Shown: piece after piece, positions 13,501-23,000 of the stretch
Layout of the letters: the number at the start of each line of letters is the position of its first letter
How positions within the stretch are numbered: the first letter of the stretch is position 1
Assembly: GCA_027625915.1 (NCBI GenBank)
Contig: JANTQA010000036.1
Coordinates: 3,529,501 to 3,593,500 of the forward strand
Origin: Anaeramoeba flamelloides
Taxonomy: Eukaryota > Metamonada > Anaeramoebidae
Length of the DNA: 64,000 nt
Reading direction: 5' to 3'
Translations under genes and position numbers: made by a program
The notes under the pieces: generated by a model
What the model was told of the DNA's origin: nothing
The model's database searches: none
Seen by the model: the letters and a program-made list of their open reading frames with translations, nothing else

Positions 13501-15218
13501 CAACATCTTTTAGAAATGATATTTTTAGACAATAAATTAAACTTCCTTATATTAACTCTGAGACAACATTTTTACTCGGCTAATTTGATTGTAGTAGTAA
13601 TAAATTAATATTCATTTTGGAACTTGAAATAAAAAGTTTCATTTATTAATTGGAAAATAACATTATATTTATTTTTTATATGTGGTTTTTTTTTCCCCTT
13701 CTTTATTATTTAGCTCTTTTACTCCAATTCCACAATACACCAATAAAAATTTAATCAACTATTCGATTTAATCAACTATTCGATTGAGAGATTAATGTAT
13801 AATAATTATTGATGAAAAAAGTGTAAAATATCTTTTCATGAAGTGGTGTGTATATTGAAGTTTATCAACTGTTTTATGAACATTTTTTAAAACTCTTTTG
13901 CCAAACCTTCGTAAAGTGAATTATAAAACTTTTTTTGAAACCCACCATTCTTTCTGAAATGAGTAAAAGTTTGTATTTAATACTTTTTTTTTTTTGATCC
14001 TAAAAACGTTTTGTATATCCTGAAAACCCTCGTGTCGAAATTACAGTAAAAAATCCTTTTTTGGATCATAAACCAAAAAGAGGATGAAAATTAAATAATG
14101 TAAAAAAAGTTTCAAAACAAACGATAAAAACAAAAAACAAAAACTAATATATACGATAGTGTTGTTAGTTCGTTAAAGTACTCCTCAAAAAGTTCTTTTG
14201 AATTTGAAATAAGTTTTTTAACAGCAACTTGTACACCAGACCATTCTGCAATAAAAACCTCACCGTATGCCCCAAATGCTAGACGTTGCCCAAGTTTGAT
14301 ATCTTTGAATTCAATTACTCTAAACGAAAATTCTAAATCAGATTTTTTGATTTGAGGTTGGTTTTGTTGTTTCACAAACTGGATTTCTTCGACTTGTTTT
14401 TGCATTTTTAATGAATTTAATCGATCTTTGATTTTTAAAACAGCCTGATCGAAGGATAAGGAAATTTTTTGTTTATTCATGATTGATGATTGTCGATCTA
14501 AAACGTTTTCAAGCTCTTCTTCTTTTAATAAATTATTCAAGAGTTTTTCAAGCTCTTCTCTATCATTTTCTGTTAGTCACGAAGAAGAAAAGGAGAAATC
14601 AGAAAAATTTGAATTTTTTAAAAAAAAAAGAGATTTGTTTTGTTTTTTGATTGGTTTTTTTATTTAATCTATTTATATTTTTTAATGAATGGGGATCTTT
14701 ACGTTCGTCTTCTTTATTTTCTTTATCAATGTCCCACTCTGATAAATCACAGTCTAAAGTTAGCGCACATGTTGAAATGCGTTCTGTTAAATTGAGGAAA
14801 ATATGCTTTCCTGTACCTTGGTGTAGCATTGTCCAAAGCCATAAACCTTGGAAAGTGTGCTTGTTTAAAAATGTCTGTGATTCTTTGATAGAGTTATGAA
14901 GCTCACGTAAAATTGGTCTGTATTTATTTGCAAGCTCAATATTTGAATGTAATTCTTTTTTTTTTTTTGTTTGTTTTTTTTTTTTAAAAAAGTTTATTAA
15001 TTTTGAGAAGAAACAAAAGAAAAAAATTCCCGTTTAAGTAACAGGAGCATTGAAAATTTTAAAAATTAAGAAAACGAACTTCTTGTTGAGAGGAATTTAT
15101 TAATAAATTGAATTCTTTGGGTTAGTCTTTTGCATTGATTTTTATTATACTTTAAGGACTTTAAAGAACGAGCAATAAATCTACTCAGTTTTTTAATTTT
15201 AGTAAGTATTTCGGTCAT
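1..15218 (-). CDS. MLKL-like N-domain / TKL protein kinase / beta-helix protein, five exons, runs off left edge
   Basis: I read five exons: 15218-15080, 14954-14703, 14569-14155, 8608-8257 and 1552-1. All junctions are GT..AG and phases match (1, 1, 2, 0), giving at least 903 residues with no stop. Residues 1-120 are helical and resemble the MLKL N-terminal bundle. Residues 130-200 form a charged coiled-coil-like brace. The kinase domain (about 219-478) has VAVK lysine K248, HRD 337-339, DFG 360-362 and APE 384-386, so it looks catalytically complete; the first glycine of the loop is Ala228. A Q/E/K linker (516-542) leads to NosD-like parallel beta-helix repeats from about 580. The domain order is seen; membrane or cell-death function is inference from the MLKL family. 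The true C-terminus lies outside the window. Confidence 0.85.
1085..1172 (-). repeat. In-frame hexanucleotide-type repeat encoding the KQ/EQ linker
   Basis: On the plus strand the units alternate between CTTTTG and CTCTTG. On the coding strand they give alternating Lys-Gln and Glu-Gln pairs with one Arg and one Gly interruption. Any six-base change keeps the frame, so the linker length is probably variable between alleles. Confidence 0.8.
1935..2459 (+). repeat. Dispersed repeat F, copy A
   Basis: This stretch matches 45850-46435 in the same orientation over its whole length with scattered differences. It ends at the LINE target site. A third, shorter match lies at 4550-4760. No long reading frame is present. 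Family unknown. Confidence 0.7.
2705..2790. repeat. Foldback hairpin element, copy 1
   Basis: The two arms are near-perfect reverse complements (GGTTTTCCAGAATTTAAAAG facing TTCTTTGAATCCTGGAAAAC). The ends are TCGTTAGG on the left and CCTAGACACGA on the right. It splits the LINE zinc-knuckle codons between HFLC and CPAY. Confidence 0.8.
2964..3053. repeat. Foldback hairpin element, copy 2
   Basis: It has GTCGTTAGG and CCTAGACACGA ends like copy 1, but a different interior built on AATTTAAGAAATAAAC and its complement. It is inserted in the LINE. Confidence 0.8.
3106..3190. repeat. Foldback hairpin element, copy 3, inverted
   Basis: It is the same subfamily as copy 1 in the opposite orientation: it begins GTGTCTAGG and ends CCTAACGAC. 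It is inserted in the same LINE. Confidence 0.8.
3783..4515 (+). repeat. Dispersed repeat G, copy A
   Basis: It matches 48075-48805 along its length in the same orientation. It contains an internal hairpin at about 4340-4475 (ATATGATATTGTTCGA facing CTTCGAACAATATAAT). Short frames on both strands are only partly shared between copies, so coding is not supported. F and G appear to be one repeat interrupted at their junction. Confidence 0.7.
4550..4760 (+). repeat. Partial second copy of dispersed repeat F
   Basis: The text from AATTCTTGATAACTA through the segment ending TGAAAATTTTGCTGATC matches the start of F at about 1975-2110. Similarity fades afterwards. It lies just downstream of G. Confidence 0.55.
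4994..5022. repeat. Short 9-10 bp tandem repeat (ATCACAGAA)
   Basis: Three to four near-identical units of ATCACAGAA follow one another. The rest of 4761-5611 is AT-rich and I see nothing else in it. Confidence 0.6.
5612..5960 (-). repeat. Dispersed repeat N, copy 1
   Basis: Its reverse complement matches 57360-57690 at roughly 85 percent by eye, including GATCGATCAAAAGG and the conserved stretch ACTACCAACTAATTTTATTT. A weaker copy is at 7105-7370 and another part lies in 49200-49740. It has no coding potential. Confidence 0.7.
6342..6507. repeat. Two abutting foldback hairpins
   Basis: The first (6342-6420) pairs TTGATTTTCTAGAATTC with GAATTTTGGAAAATCAA. The second (about 6418-6507) starts TCGTTAGG and ends GCTAGGCACTTGA, with AATTTAAG-type arms. 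Both belong to the families seen at 2705 and 2964, more diverged. Confidence 0.65.
7105..7370 (-). repeat. Diverged copy of dispersed repeat N
   Basis: It shares AAATAAAATTAGTTGATGG, TTAACCATTGGATTGATCAA and TTTTCATTTAATTTTA-like blocks with 5612-5960 in the same orientation, with more differences. Confidence 0.55.
7508..7702. mobile_element. Short non-autonomous element J1 with GGGCCC ends
   Basis: Left end AAACTTTGTTTCAGTCAAAG and right end CTTTGACTGGAAAATGG are inverted repeats, each next to a (G)GGCCCAG-type block. A longer relative is at 24116-24830 and a reversed one at 11263-11780, so this copy looks internally deleted. Confidence 0.7.
8257..8608 (-). CDS. Exon 4 of the kinase gene: kinase hinge, catalytic loop and activation segment
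   Basis: The exon runs from acceptor TTAG to donor GTAACA and encodes residues 269-386. It begins KLQHPNVVNLLGG, the usual alphaC-beta4 text of TKL kinases, and holds HRDLKPKNIL, IIDFGTS and GTYRYMAPE. It ends exactly at the APE glutamate. Exon 5 starts VARAESYSYQCDVYSF, the expected continuation into subdomain IX, which is strong evidence that a 6.7 kb intron separates them. Reading on past the donor would give a spurious C-terminus at about 8191. Confidence 0.9.
9342..10969. mobile_element. TTAA-bounded, piggyBac-like element L1, interrupted by another element
   Basis: TTAA lies at both ends (9338-9341 and 10970-10973). The terminal arms AAAGTAAGTTGTAATTGTGG and CAATTACAAATTACTTTAAT are inverted repeats. 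Its outer parts (9342-9620 and 10487-10969) match the uninterrupted element at 38544-39298. No transposase frame remains. Confidence 0.65.
9621..10486. mobile_element. Long-TIR element inserted inside L1
   Basis: The first and last roughly 270 bp are inverted repeats, for example AAAAAAATTTGGGT and AATTGGGTCAGTC facing GACTGACCCAATT and ACCCAAATTTTTTT. The homologous site in 38544-39298 lacks it. The middle (about 9891-10214) has no recognisable gene. The superfamily is not clear. Confidence 0.7.
11263..11780 (-). mobile_element. J-family element, reversed (J3)
   Basis: Its reverse complement follows 24830-24116, sharing GTCACTTGGTAAAAACAT, ATTTTGAAATTTC-type text and CTCAATTAGGTTCTAAGAAT. 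It lacks the roughly 160 bp foldback present in that copy. Confidence 0.65.
12353..12904. mobile_element. 552-bp element with roughly 200-bp terminal inverted repeats
   Basis: The left end TTACCATCCCTGAAATTTG and the right end, read backwards TTACAATCCCTGAAATTTG, continue as inverted repeats through AACAAGATTACCTTGTG and CCACTTGTTAATTTTG. It sits between two other inverted arms at about 11965-12025 and 12914-12975, which suggests insertion into an older palindrome-forming repeat. Confidence 0.7.
14155..15218 (-). CDS. Exons 1-3 of the kinase gene: MLKL-like helical domain, brace and kinase N-lobe
   Basis: Exon 1 (15218-15080) starts at the ATG reading MTEILTKIKK and holds KYNKNQCKRLTQRI, which matches the KYCKKQCRRLGHRV block of human MLKL recalled from memory. 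Exon 2 (14954-14703) carries residues 47-131, with the block QGTGKHIFLNLTERIS resembling the later MLKL bundle helices. Exon 3 (14569-14155) carries the acidic and helical brace, then the beta1-alphaC part of the kinase, ending in NELTTLS. Introns are 125 bp (15079-14955, donor GTTCGT) and 133 bp (14702-14570, donor GTAAAG, acceptor in CTAACAG). Exon 1 is the least certain because its donor is atypical and its acceptor lies in an A-rich run, but the phase is exact and the joined protein fits the family. Confidence 0.8.
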
Positions 15219-15237
15219 TTGTATTGATTATTACGAC

Positions 15238-15265
15238 AAAAAAAAAAAAAAAAAAAAAAAAAAAA
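15238..15265. repeat. 28-bp A-run just upstream of the kinase start
   Basis: An uninterrupted A-run lies about 20 bp upstream of the kinase ATG at 15218. It may be a promoter-proximal poly(dA:dT) tract, but nothing else marks a promoter here. Confidence 0.6.
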
Positions 15266-15930
15266 GAAAGAAATTTTAAAAAAAATGATTTTACTCATTC
15301 ATCCATTATTGAAGAATTTATTAAAATGTTGTTCACAAGAGATCAACTAAAAATTGACCATTCTCAAGTTTTTTAAGTTCAAACTATTTCTATTATTGTT
15401 AAAATTGTATATGTCTGACTTTATCGAACTCCTTGTACCAAAATTTAAGTTGTATTTTTTTTCTTAAAGATCGATACATTAAAAGATCAAAGAAATCAAT
15501 TATTAACAATATTCGAATATAGTGTTGCTTTCTTCAAGTTCTACAATTAAAAAAGAAATTCTATCAACTATTCAAGATCCAATTAAAAATTTAATCTCAA
15601 AAAATAAAGTTATGGTTTGAGATAATGTCTATTTGTATAAAAAAAAAAAATTGTCATTATATTTGAGAAAAGTATAAAAATTTTGAAGGGATAAAAATCA
15701 AAATTAAAACAAACTAAAAACAATAAGGTGTTTATCTCGGAAATTGATTTGACCTTGGGTATACTAATAGATTATGAAATAGATGTGGAATTGGTATAAG
15801 ATTAAATAAATAGTACTGATTTTTAATTTTGAAAAACATGTTTTATGTGAAATCCTTTTTTTAGGCACTTGTATGTGGACAAAATAGTAAAAAATCACCT
15901 TTTTTAGTTCTCAAATTTCGTATAGTAGGT
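15266..15930. other. Intergenic, AT-rich, nothing recognised
   Basis: This stretch lies between the divergently oriented kinase gene and the first E element. No frame, RNA or clear repeat was seen. Confidence 0.5.
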
Positions 15931-15932
15931 AA

Positions 15933-16405
15933 AAAATGCCTGACAGGAAAAAAATCCCGGAAAATATTTTTAAATTGTGAATATTAGTACGATTGATCTA
16001 TAATTGCAAATTTTATCAAAATCAAATCCTTTTTATAAAGAATCAAATTTTTTATGAGCTGAGTAATAATCCTACCTAAAATTCATTAAAGTAGGGTGCC
16101 TTTAGAATACTCAAGTAATTGTTTGATAGCTTATGCCAGTCAACTTTTTTTGAAAAACAATTGAGGATTTATCGAGGTTTATTTGAGTTTGGAAAATGAG
16201 AATTTTTATTCTTGTTTTTTGATTAATTGAATGGTGTTTTGAATTAGTGTAATTTAATTAATCATCATTCAAGTACGTGGGTGATAATTTTGAAAGTTTG
16301 ATTCTTAAAAAAAGGATTTGATTGTTGAAAGATAGAAATTACATTACAAATTTCCTAATACTAACAATTAAAAATCTTGTCAGGGATTTTTTTCATGTAC
16401 AGTTT
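15933..16405 (+). mobile_element. Dispersed element E, copy 1
   Basis: Its ends are loosely inverted (AAAAAAATCCCGGAAAATAT near the left, GTCAGGGATTTTTTTCATG at the right). It shares the whole text order with 18590-19505, 36791-37480 and 53420-53890, including TTTGAGTTTGGAAAATGAG and GATTAATTGAATGGTGTTTT. The short plus-strand frame at 16322-16606 is an accident of this repeat. Confidence 0.7.
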
Positions 16406-17013
16406 TTTTTTCACTACTTTACAATATTCCAATCAAAAAAGTTAGGTTATTTGTTTCAGGGGATATATAAGCCACAACATTTCCTCAAGTTTGGAACATG
16501 TTATTCACAATTGATAATTATATTGGATCTCTTTTATTTTAGTGATTTTAAATTCCAAAGCTCAAATCCTTTAAACAAGATTGAAAATTTTAATTTTTAC
16601 TACTAGCGTTTGTCGAAAAAACAAGAAAAAATATTCACTTTATCTTCTGCATTTTACTTTTTCAAATAGAGTTAACAAATAACAACTTTAACCCAATTCT
16701 TATCCACAAATCTATTTGTAAACTGAAAAGAAGGAAAAATAAAGTGAATTTTTTTTCTAATTTAAAGTTTAAATACAATTAATTAACACTATAATTTCAT
16801 AGTAAAACAGTAGAAAAAGTAAAATAATGAAATAAAAATTACTTGTGGGTATTTTTTTTCTTTTAAGATTAAAATTAAAATTTTGAAAAAAAAAATTGAT
16901 ATAAAGGGAAAAAATAAAATATAGTATTTATCAAAACAGTTCATAACTTAAATCAAATTTCATAAATAGAACCATTTTAATAAATCTAATTTTCATGTAA
17001 ATAATTTAAACTG

Positions 17014-17219
17014 CAGTCAGTTCCAATTGTAGGACACAAACTTTCAATGAAATTTAAGGCACAAAATAATCTCAAATTTATTTACTTTTTTTGATTTTTT
17101 TTTTTTACAGATATTTTTAGCTAGAATTTGAATTTTTTACCTTATTTTTAGATTATGTTAGTTCCCTAAATTTAGTTGAAAGCTTGTCTACCATAAGCCG
17201 AATTGATTGTAAAACAAAA
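17014..17219. mobile_element. Tc1/mariner-like MITE D, copy 1
   Basis: It begins CAGTCAGTTCCAATTGTAGG and ends AAGCCGAATTGATTG, followed by TA. Inner text ACACAAACTTTCAATGAAAT is repeated inverted at the other end. Related copies lie at 42903, 43185, 44159 and 54932. Confidence 0.7.
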
Positions 17220-18584
17220 CTGGTGGGTTATTTTTTTGAAAAAAACTTGGACAATCAATTTTTTTTTATTAAAAGACCACTCCCATTTTTTGTGATTTTA
17301 TAGAAAACCATTGTAAATTAAAAATATAATAATATTTTTTTTTTTTTAAATTTGAAACCGACCATCAGAATTTAGATAAATCATTATTTATTTTTATTTT
17401 TTTTTTAATTATTTCAAGAATTGCTAATCTTGGATGAATATTAATTCCCACTAATAATAAGAAAAAAAAACTAAAAAAGTTTAAATTTTCTTATAAAGAG
17501 GAACTTTTACTTGTTATCTTACCCAACTTTCATTCGAATTCAAAAAATAAAAAAAAAAATTGATCATTTTTTTTTTTTCATAATTTCAATGATTATATAT
17601 TTTAATTCTTAGTATTACATTTTTGAAATATAATTAATTAAAAATTTTAGTTTTATCAGAAAAATATTAAAAATTCCTATAAGCGATATTTTTTAATAGT
17701 AAAAATGCTCTACAAAATTTCTTTTCTTGTTTACCCATTTAAAAAATCAAAAAAAAAATATCTAAAAATATTACTAAAAATAAATTATAATAAATTAAGT
17801 CTTGTGATAAAGACAATTTATATCTTGAAAGTTGAGCAACATGATTGTTTATCAATTTAAATTAAATTAGTATATATATTACAATTGGGAATAAAGAAAT
17901 AAAAAGTTAGCTATCTTATTATAAATATTTCACAAGACGACATGATTAAGGTTTATTATATATTTAACCCTTTTCTTATTATAATTGTTAACTCAAAGTG
18001 TAAAAAAATACTCAATTATTGAAAAATTCAATTTTATTATTCTAAAATTATAATATATAATATATTTCAAAAATGTTGGGAATTTTTTTGTTACATTTCA
18101 TAAAAAATCATCTTTTTTAGAAAAAGTATTCATTAATTGATATTTCTAAATTAATTTTAATATTAATACTGATTGAATAAATGGCTAAGGTGTTCATTTC
18201 AAAATATATTCTTTGTAAAAATTTTTTAAAAAAAAATTACACTTTTTTTGGATAAATTTTCTAATTTGAACTGTATTTAGAGAATTTCTATTTTAATAAT
18301 AGAACTATCAGATTCCAATATCATATTTACTTATGATTTATTGCGGTTTCTTTAAATGTATTAATGTTTAGGTCTTCTATAGAAAAGAAATAACAAGGTA
18401 TCCTTTTTATATCGAACAACCAATTAAATGTTTCTTCACCTATTATTTTCCGAACAGTAGTTTTTTGATTTTATATAAAAAGAAATAGATGAAATAGTTG
18501 GCTATAATTATGTTAACTGAAATTTCAAACTGCCGTTTTGGTTCTCAACTTCGAAAAAGTTAAAAAAAAATAAATATAGTAGGG
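17220..18584. other. Intergenic, strongly AT-rich, nothing recognised
   Basis: Long A and T runs dominate. I see no open frame, RNA gene or confident repeat boundary. Confidence 0.5.
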
Positions 18585-18589
18585 AAAAA

Positions 18590-19505
18590 AATACCGGGCA
18601 TGAAAAAAATCCCAGACAAGATTTTTAATATTGAGTATTAGTAAAATTTTTGTCTAATTTCAATCAAATCCTTAATATAAATAACCAATTTTTTTATGTG
18701 ATTAGTAATAAACCTACCCAAAGTTCATCAAAGTAAGGTGTCTCTAGAATACTCGAGTAATTGTTTGATAGCCTATGCCAGTCAACTTTTTTTGAAAAAA
18801 AATCGAGTTTTATTGAGGTTTACTACAGTGATCAAAATAATGCGTGCCCAACTACAATAATCCATGTTTCAAAATATTATACGTGCTTTTTTTTATTCTT
18901 GTACCAATGCAACATCCAATATACTACCAAATAGTATACCTAAGTTTGAATCAATTTTGAAAGTAAATCACTGGTTATTTTCATTAAAATTTAAATTATT
19001 CGTGCGATTAGTTGAAAATTTTACATAATTGTCTCAATTTTTTTGAAATTTTTTGTGTTTTTTATGATTAAAATTTTCTTAAAAAATTAACTCTATTTTT
19101 TGAGATAAATTTTGCAATTTGATCCTTCATTTTTAGAATTTCTTTTTAAATAATAGAACTTTAAGAAATCTATACCATATTTTTTTAGGGTTTATTATTG
19201 GTTTCTTTGGTTGGTTAATGTATTGGACAACTAAAACAAAAAAGCACGCTTTTTATTTTTTTGCACTGGTTATTTTGACTACAGTAGAGTTTGGAAAATG
19301 ATATTTTTTCTTCTTGTTTTTTGATTGATTGAATGGTGTTTTGAACAAGTGTGATTTCATTAATCATTATTCTAATAAGTGGGGGAGTTATAATTGAAAA
19401 AGTTCGATTCTTAAAAAAAGGATTTGATTGTAAATAAATGAAATTACACAAATAATTTTACTAATATTCACAATTAAAAATCTTGTCGGGTATTTTTTTC
19501 ACTGC
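18590..19505 (+). mobile_element. Dispersed element E, copy 2, split by a TA-duplicating element
   Basis: The left half (18590-18825) and right half (19285-19505) together match the intact copy at 15933-16405. The interruption starts and ends at a TA. Confidence 0.75.
18826..19284. mobile_element. 459-bp Tc1/mariner-like element inside element E
   Basis: TA|CAGTGATCAAAATAATGCGTG on the left and ATTTTGACTACAG|TA on the right give a TA target duplication, with CAGT/CTGT-type termini and inverted GATCAAAATAA and TTATTTTGACT blocks. The intact E copies read straight through at this point. No transposase remains. Confidence 0.75.
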
Positions 19506-20017
19506 TTTAAATCATACTGGTATTTGCATTATAAATATAAAAAAATCTTCACTTCCTTTTCCTTATTTTTCGATTTCATAAAAGGTTTTCAAAGAACGAG
19601 GTTGAAGTTGATACGACTGTTTATTTATTCTTTTGGTGCTTTATTGGTTATCATAAATTACAATTTACCTTTTTGAAAGCCCAATTTAGAAAAGAAAAAA
19701 CTGAGAAGAATTGATGAAAATATTTACCCGTTAATTTTTCAAATACCTTTAAAATTTTTAATGAAATGGTTAAATTTGTAATCTCTTACTGTTTTTTTTG
19801 GAAACATACAAATAGATTGACAACTAGTGTCTTAATTGTTTTTTACTAAAATTAATTGTTTTGAAAATAAAAATTATTTTTTCAATTCTTTGTTTTAAAC
19901 ATTCTTCACAACACTTTTCATCAAAAAAAGAGTTTGTAAGTTTAACAGATCACAAATTACGATATTCAATTTCCAACACACTAGTATTACTCCGATTAGA
20001 ATCCTAAAGTTCTTCCA
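19506..20017. other. Upstream region of the DHHC-family gene
   Basis: About 500 bp of AT-rich sequence precedes the ATG at 20018. It is slightly less AT-rich near the gene. No promoter motif can be named. Confidence 0.4.
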
Positions 20018-23000
20018 ATGAATACTTTAAAAGTCTTAAAAGATAACCCAAACAATGCCAACAAGAATTACAAAATCATAAACTTTGTTGAAAAGAACTT
20101 CAATCGCATTGTTCAAGGGATTGGAATGATACTTGTTATAATTGCTTTAGTTTTAATTCTGTTGGTTGCATATGTATATTTTTGTGTTATACTCCCATCG
20201 CGTTGTGAACAACCGCTCATTCGTCGTGTCGTTGACACTCTAATTGCATTATGGCTACTCTTTTCCATTTTAGAAACCTTCGGTAGAGCTGCACTAATAG
20301 AACCTGGGACACCCCCTCCTGATCTTCTTTCTGAGGAAGAGACATTAAACATAAAAGCAAGCCACGAAAACCAAATCGAAAACCAAAATCTTGAAGAGAA
20401 TTATCTTCCTCCTGAATTGGTAGGATATAGATGGTGTTCGGTTTGTAACAAAGTTAAACCACCAAGAACAAGACACGACAAGATTTCAAATTCTTGTGTA
20501 CTGCGTTTAGACCATTTTTGTGTTTGTACTTTCCCTTTCTTCTGAATTTCTTTTCATTCGAAATCATAAAAAAACAAAACAAAACACAAACAACAAAACA
20601 AAACAAAAAAAAAAAGCTGCAAATTTTCATTTAAAATTCAAAGGTACATTTAACAGTACACACTCTTACAAAAATTTTTTTAGAACCCAATTTTATTTTT
20701 AATTCATCACGACCAAAAAAATATTCAAAATTATTTTTTTTGGAACAAACAACAGAAACCGGGATCTCGAAATGATTTTTGTTGCACTCAAATTGTTTAA
20801 AATTAAAAAACATTAACCAAATAAAGTCATCACAAATGTTTTTTTATTCAATCACTCACAACCTCTACCATTTTTACAAATTGCTAACTTGAGAAAATTT
20901 TACAAAAGAACTCACAAACAATTGATTTCCAGATTGTCAAAAATTTGTGTCCAGTGAATACTACTTTTCTGGTAAACTTCAGAATTATTGAAAACATCGA
21001 GAATGCCAGGTCAATAGAAACGATTAAAATTTATAAAGATTTTTTTCAAAAGTTTTGCGTTTTTAAGGAACTAAGTACATTTTTCAAATTTTGAGTGCCA
21101 TCATTTATGTGAAACCGAATTCTTCAAACCAGTTCTTTAGCCAAATATATTGATATTTTAATAAAAACGAGGAAGTGTCAGATATCCTAGTATAATATAT
21201 TTTCATACAAACTAAAAAATGGAAATCAAAAAAATGAAAAGATTAAGCTTGAAAAAATAAAAAAAAATCATTTATTGCTTGATCTTATCTATAACATTTG
21301 ATACAATTACTTTTTCTTAATTTGGTTTTATTTTTAATTCTTCACTGAAAATACTTTTGTATGAAAAATTTTTGATAGAAAAAATTACTTTTTATTTCAA
21401 AAGAATTTCTAAAATGGAATTAAAAATTCTATTTTCATTCAATTCATCGAATTTTTTAGTTTTGGTTCAGAAAATATGATATTTTTTTAAAATTCCTCTT
21501 CAGAAATGAAGATTTATTGGACGAATTTGTTTTGATTTTATAATTATTTATTTTCCATTAAGGGTAGAGTCATTACGGTGAAATTTTTTATTCTGAAATG
21601 GAAAAAAACTTTTTAGTAATTTTATTGACGACCTAACACCAATCAAAAACCAACCAACCTATGATGTACGATCGATCTCCAAAAATCAACAACCAAAAAT
21701 GAGGACATTTTTAGAAAAAAGCGCCAAAGAGCGACACTCAATTTCCAATTAGAATTGTTGTTAATTACAATTCTGAAAACAACTATGCCAGTTTTGAAGT
21801 GTCGCTCTTTGGCGCTTTTTGAGATCTTGGTGACTTTTTTTTTCTTTTTTTTCTTTTTTCAAATGAGTTATTTTTATTGAAAGACTATTACCTAATCCTT
21901 ACTTGGTCAAATTTAGAGGGTTTTAAAATAACCACAAATCAGGCTAAATCGAATGAAATTGATTGCGAAATACAAGAAAGCAATTTGTTTTAAATTAAAG
22001 AAATTTAACCTCTTTTGAAAAAGAAAATGAGAAAAGATGATTTTTTTTTTTTTAAATTTTGATTTTTTGAAATTGAGAACTCTTTTTCTTCGTTTAATTT
22101 TTTGTCAAAGATGATCCAATGTAATTTTTTTTTTGTAATTTGAATTTTGTCAACCAAAAGAAGGCCTATTTCACAATACCCTTTTTGGTCTCAGGTCACC
22201 CCTTGAGTATGGTGCCTTTTCACGGTAAATGACTCGACCATTAACGACGACGTTTGCAATTCAAATTCAAAGATTTATGTGTTTTTATCCTGGTTTGGTT
22301 GTTGGTAAATCTCTCAAAGTTTTTTCCAGAGAGATCTAAGAAGTAAAAAATGACAAATTTTTACAAAAAATGTCTGAATTTTCCAGACACGTATCTCAAA
22401 ATGACAAAGAAGGTTGGCAAAAATCAGTTTTTTGAGAAAATAAGTTTTTATGTCATTTTTTAAAACCCTTACAAATTAGTGTGGGCTTTCTATGATTTTT
22501 TTTTGGTTTGTGAGAGAAGATGAGAAGGTTTTAAAAAATGACATAGAAGGTTAAAAATTAGAAAAGAGAAAAATTTTGGATGAAAAAGTTTGTTCTTTCA
22601 CAATTATGACATTTTTTCACTAACGTCTTCGATAATTGTATTGAAGTTGGATCAAATACACCAAAATCCACATTTCAAAAAATTGAAAAAATCATTTTTT
22701 CTCAACTGACATAATATTTTTTTTTTTAATAAAAAAAACTGACTAATTTTAGCAAATATTATTTCGAAAAGATCCTTGAAATGCAAAGAACCATAAAACC
22801 CTTCCCACAAAACCTCAACCCAATTTCTCTTGATACAACCAATTGGTTTTGAGAGAAACGATCCAAACAAAAAAAAATTTATCAAAAAAGCACCAAAAAA
22901 ATGTGAAGTGCATTTGGCATGGATCATATTGTTCCACAACCAATTCTGGGAGAAACTCTCCTCTTAGTCATGGTGGGGAGATTTATTCAAGGAAAAACAA

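Larger units (their letters stand above)
8609..14154 (-). other. 5.5 kb intron 3 of the kinase gene, filled with repeats
   Basis: Donor GTATAT follows NELTTL(S) and acceptor TTAG precedes KLQHPN. The main contents are a TTAA-bounded element with another element inside it (9342-10969), a reversed J element (11263-11780) and a nested inverted repeat (11965-12975). The stretches 8609-9341 and 12976-14154 are AT-rich with nothing recognisable. Confidence 0.8.

Noticed and set aside
16322-16606. 94-codon plus-strand frame
   Set aside because: It lies in element E and is not kept in the other three E copies.
19215-19451. 78-codon minus-strand frame
   Set aside because: It spans the border between a MITE and element E.
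20113-20352. 79-codon minus-strand frame
   Set aside because: It is the antisense shadow of DHHC-family exon 1.
22652-22939. 95-codon frame as a piggyBac transposase remnant
   Set aside because: No catalytic aspartates or family text; the longer Q copy does not extend the frame.
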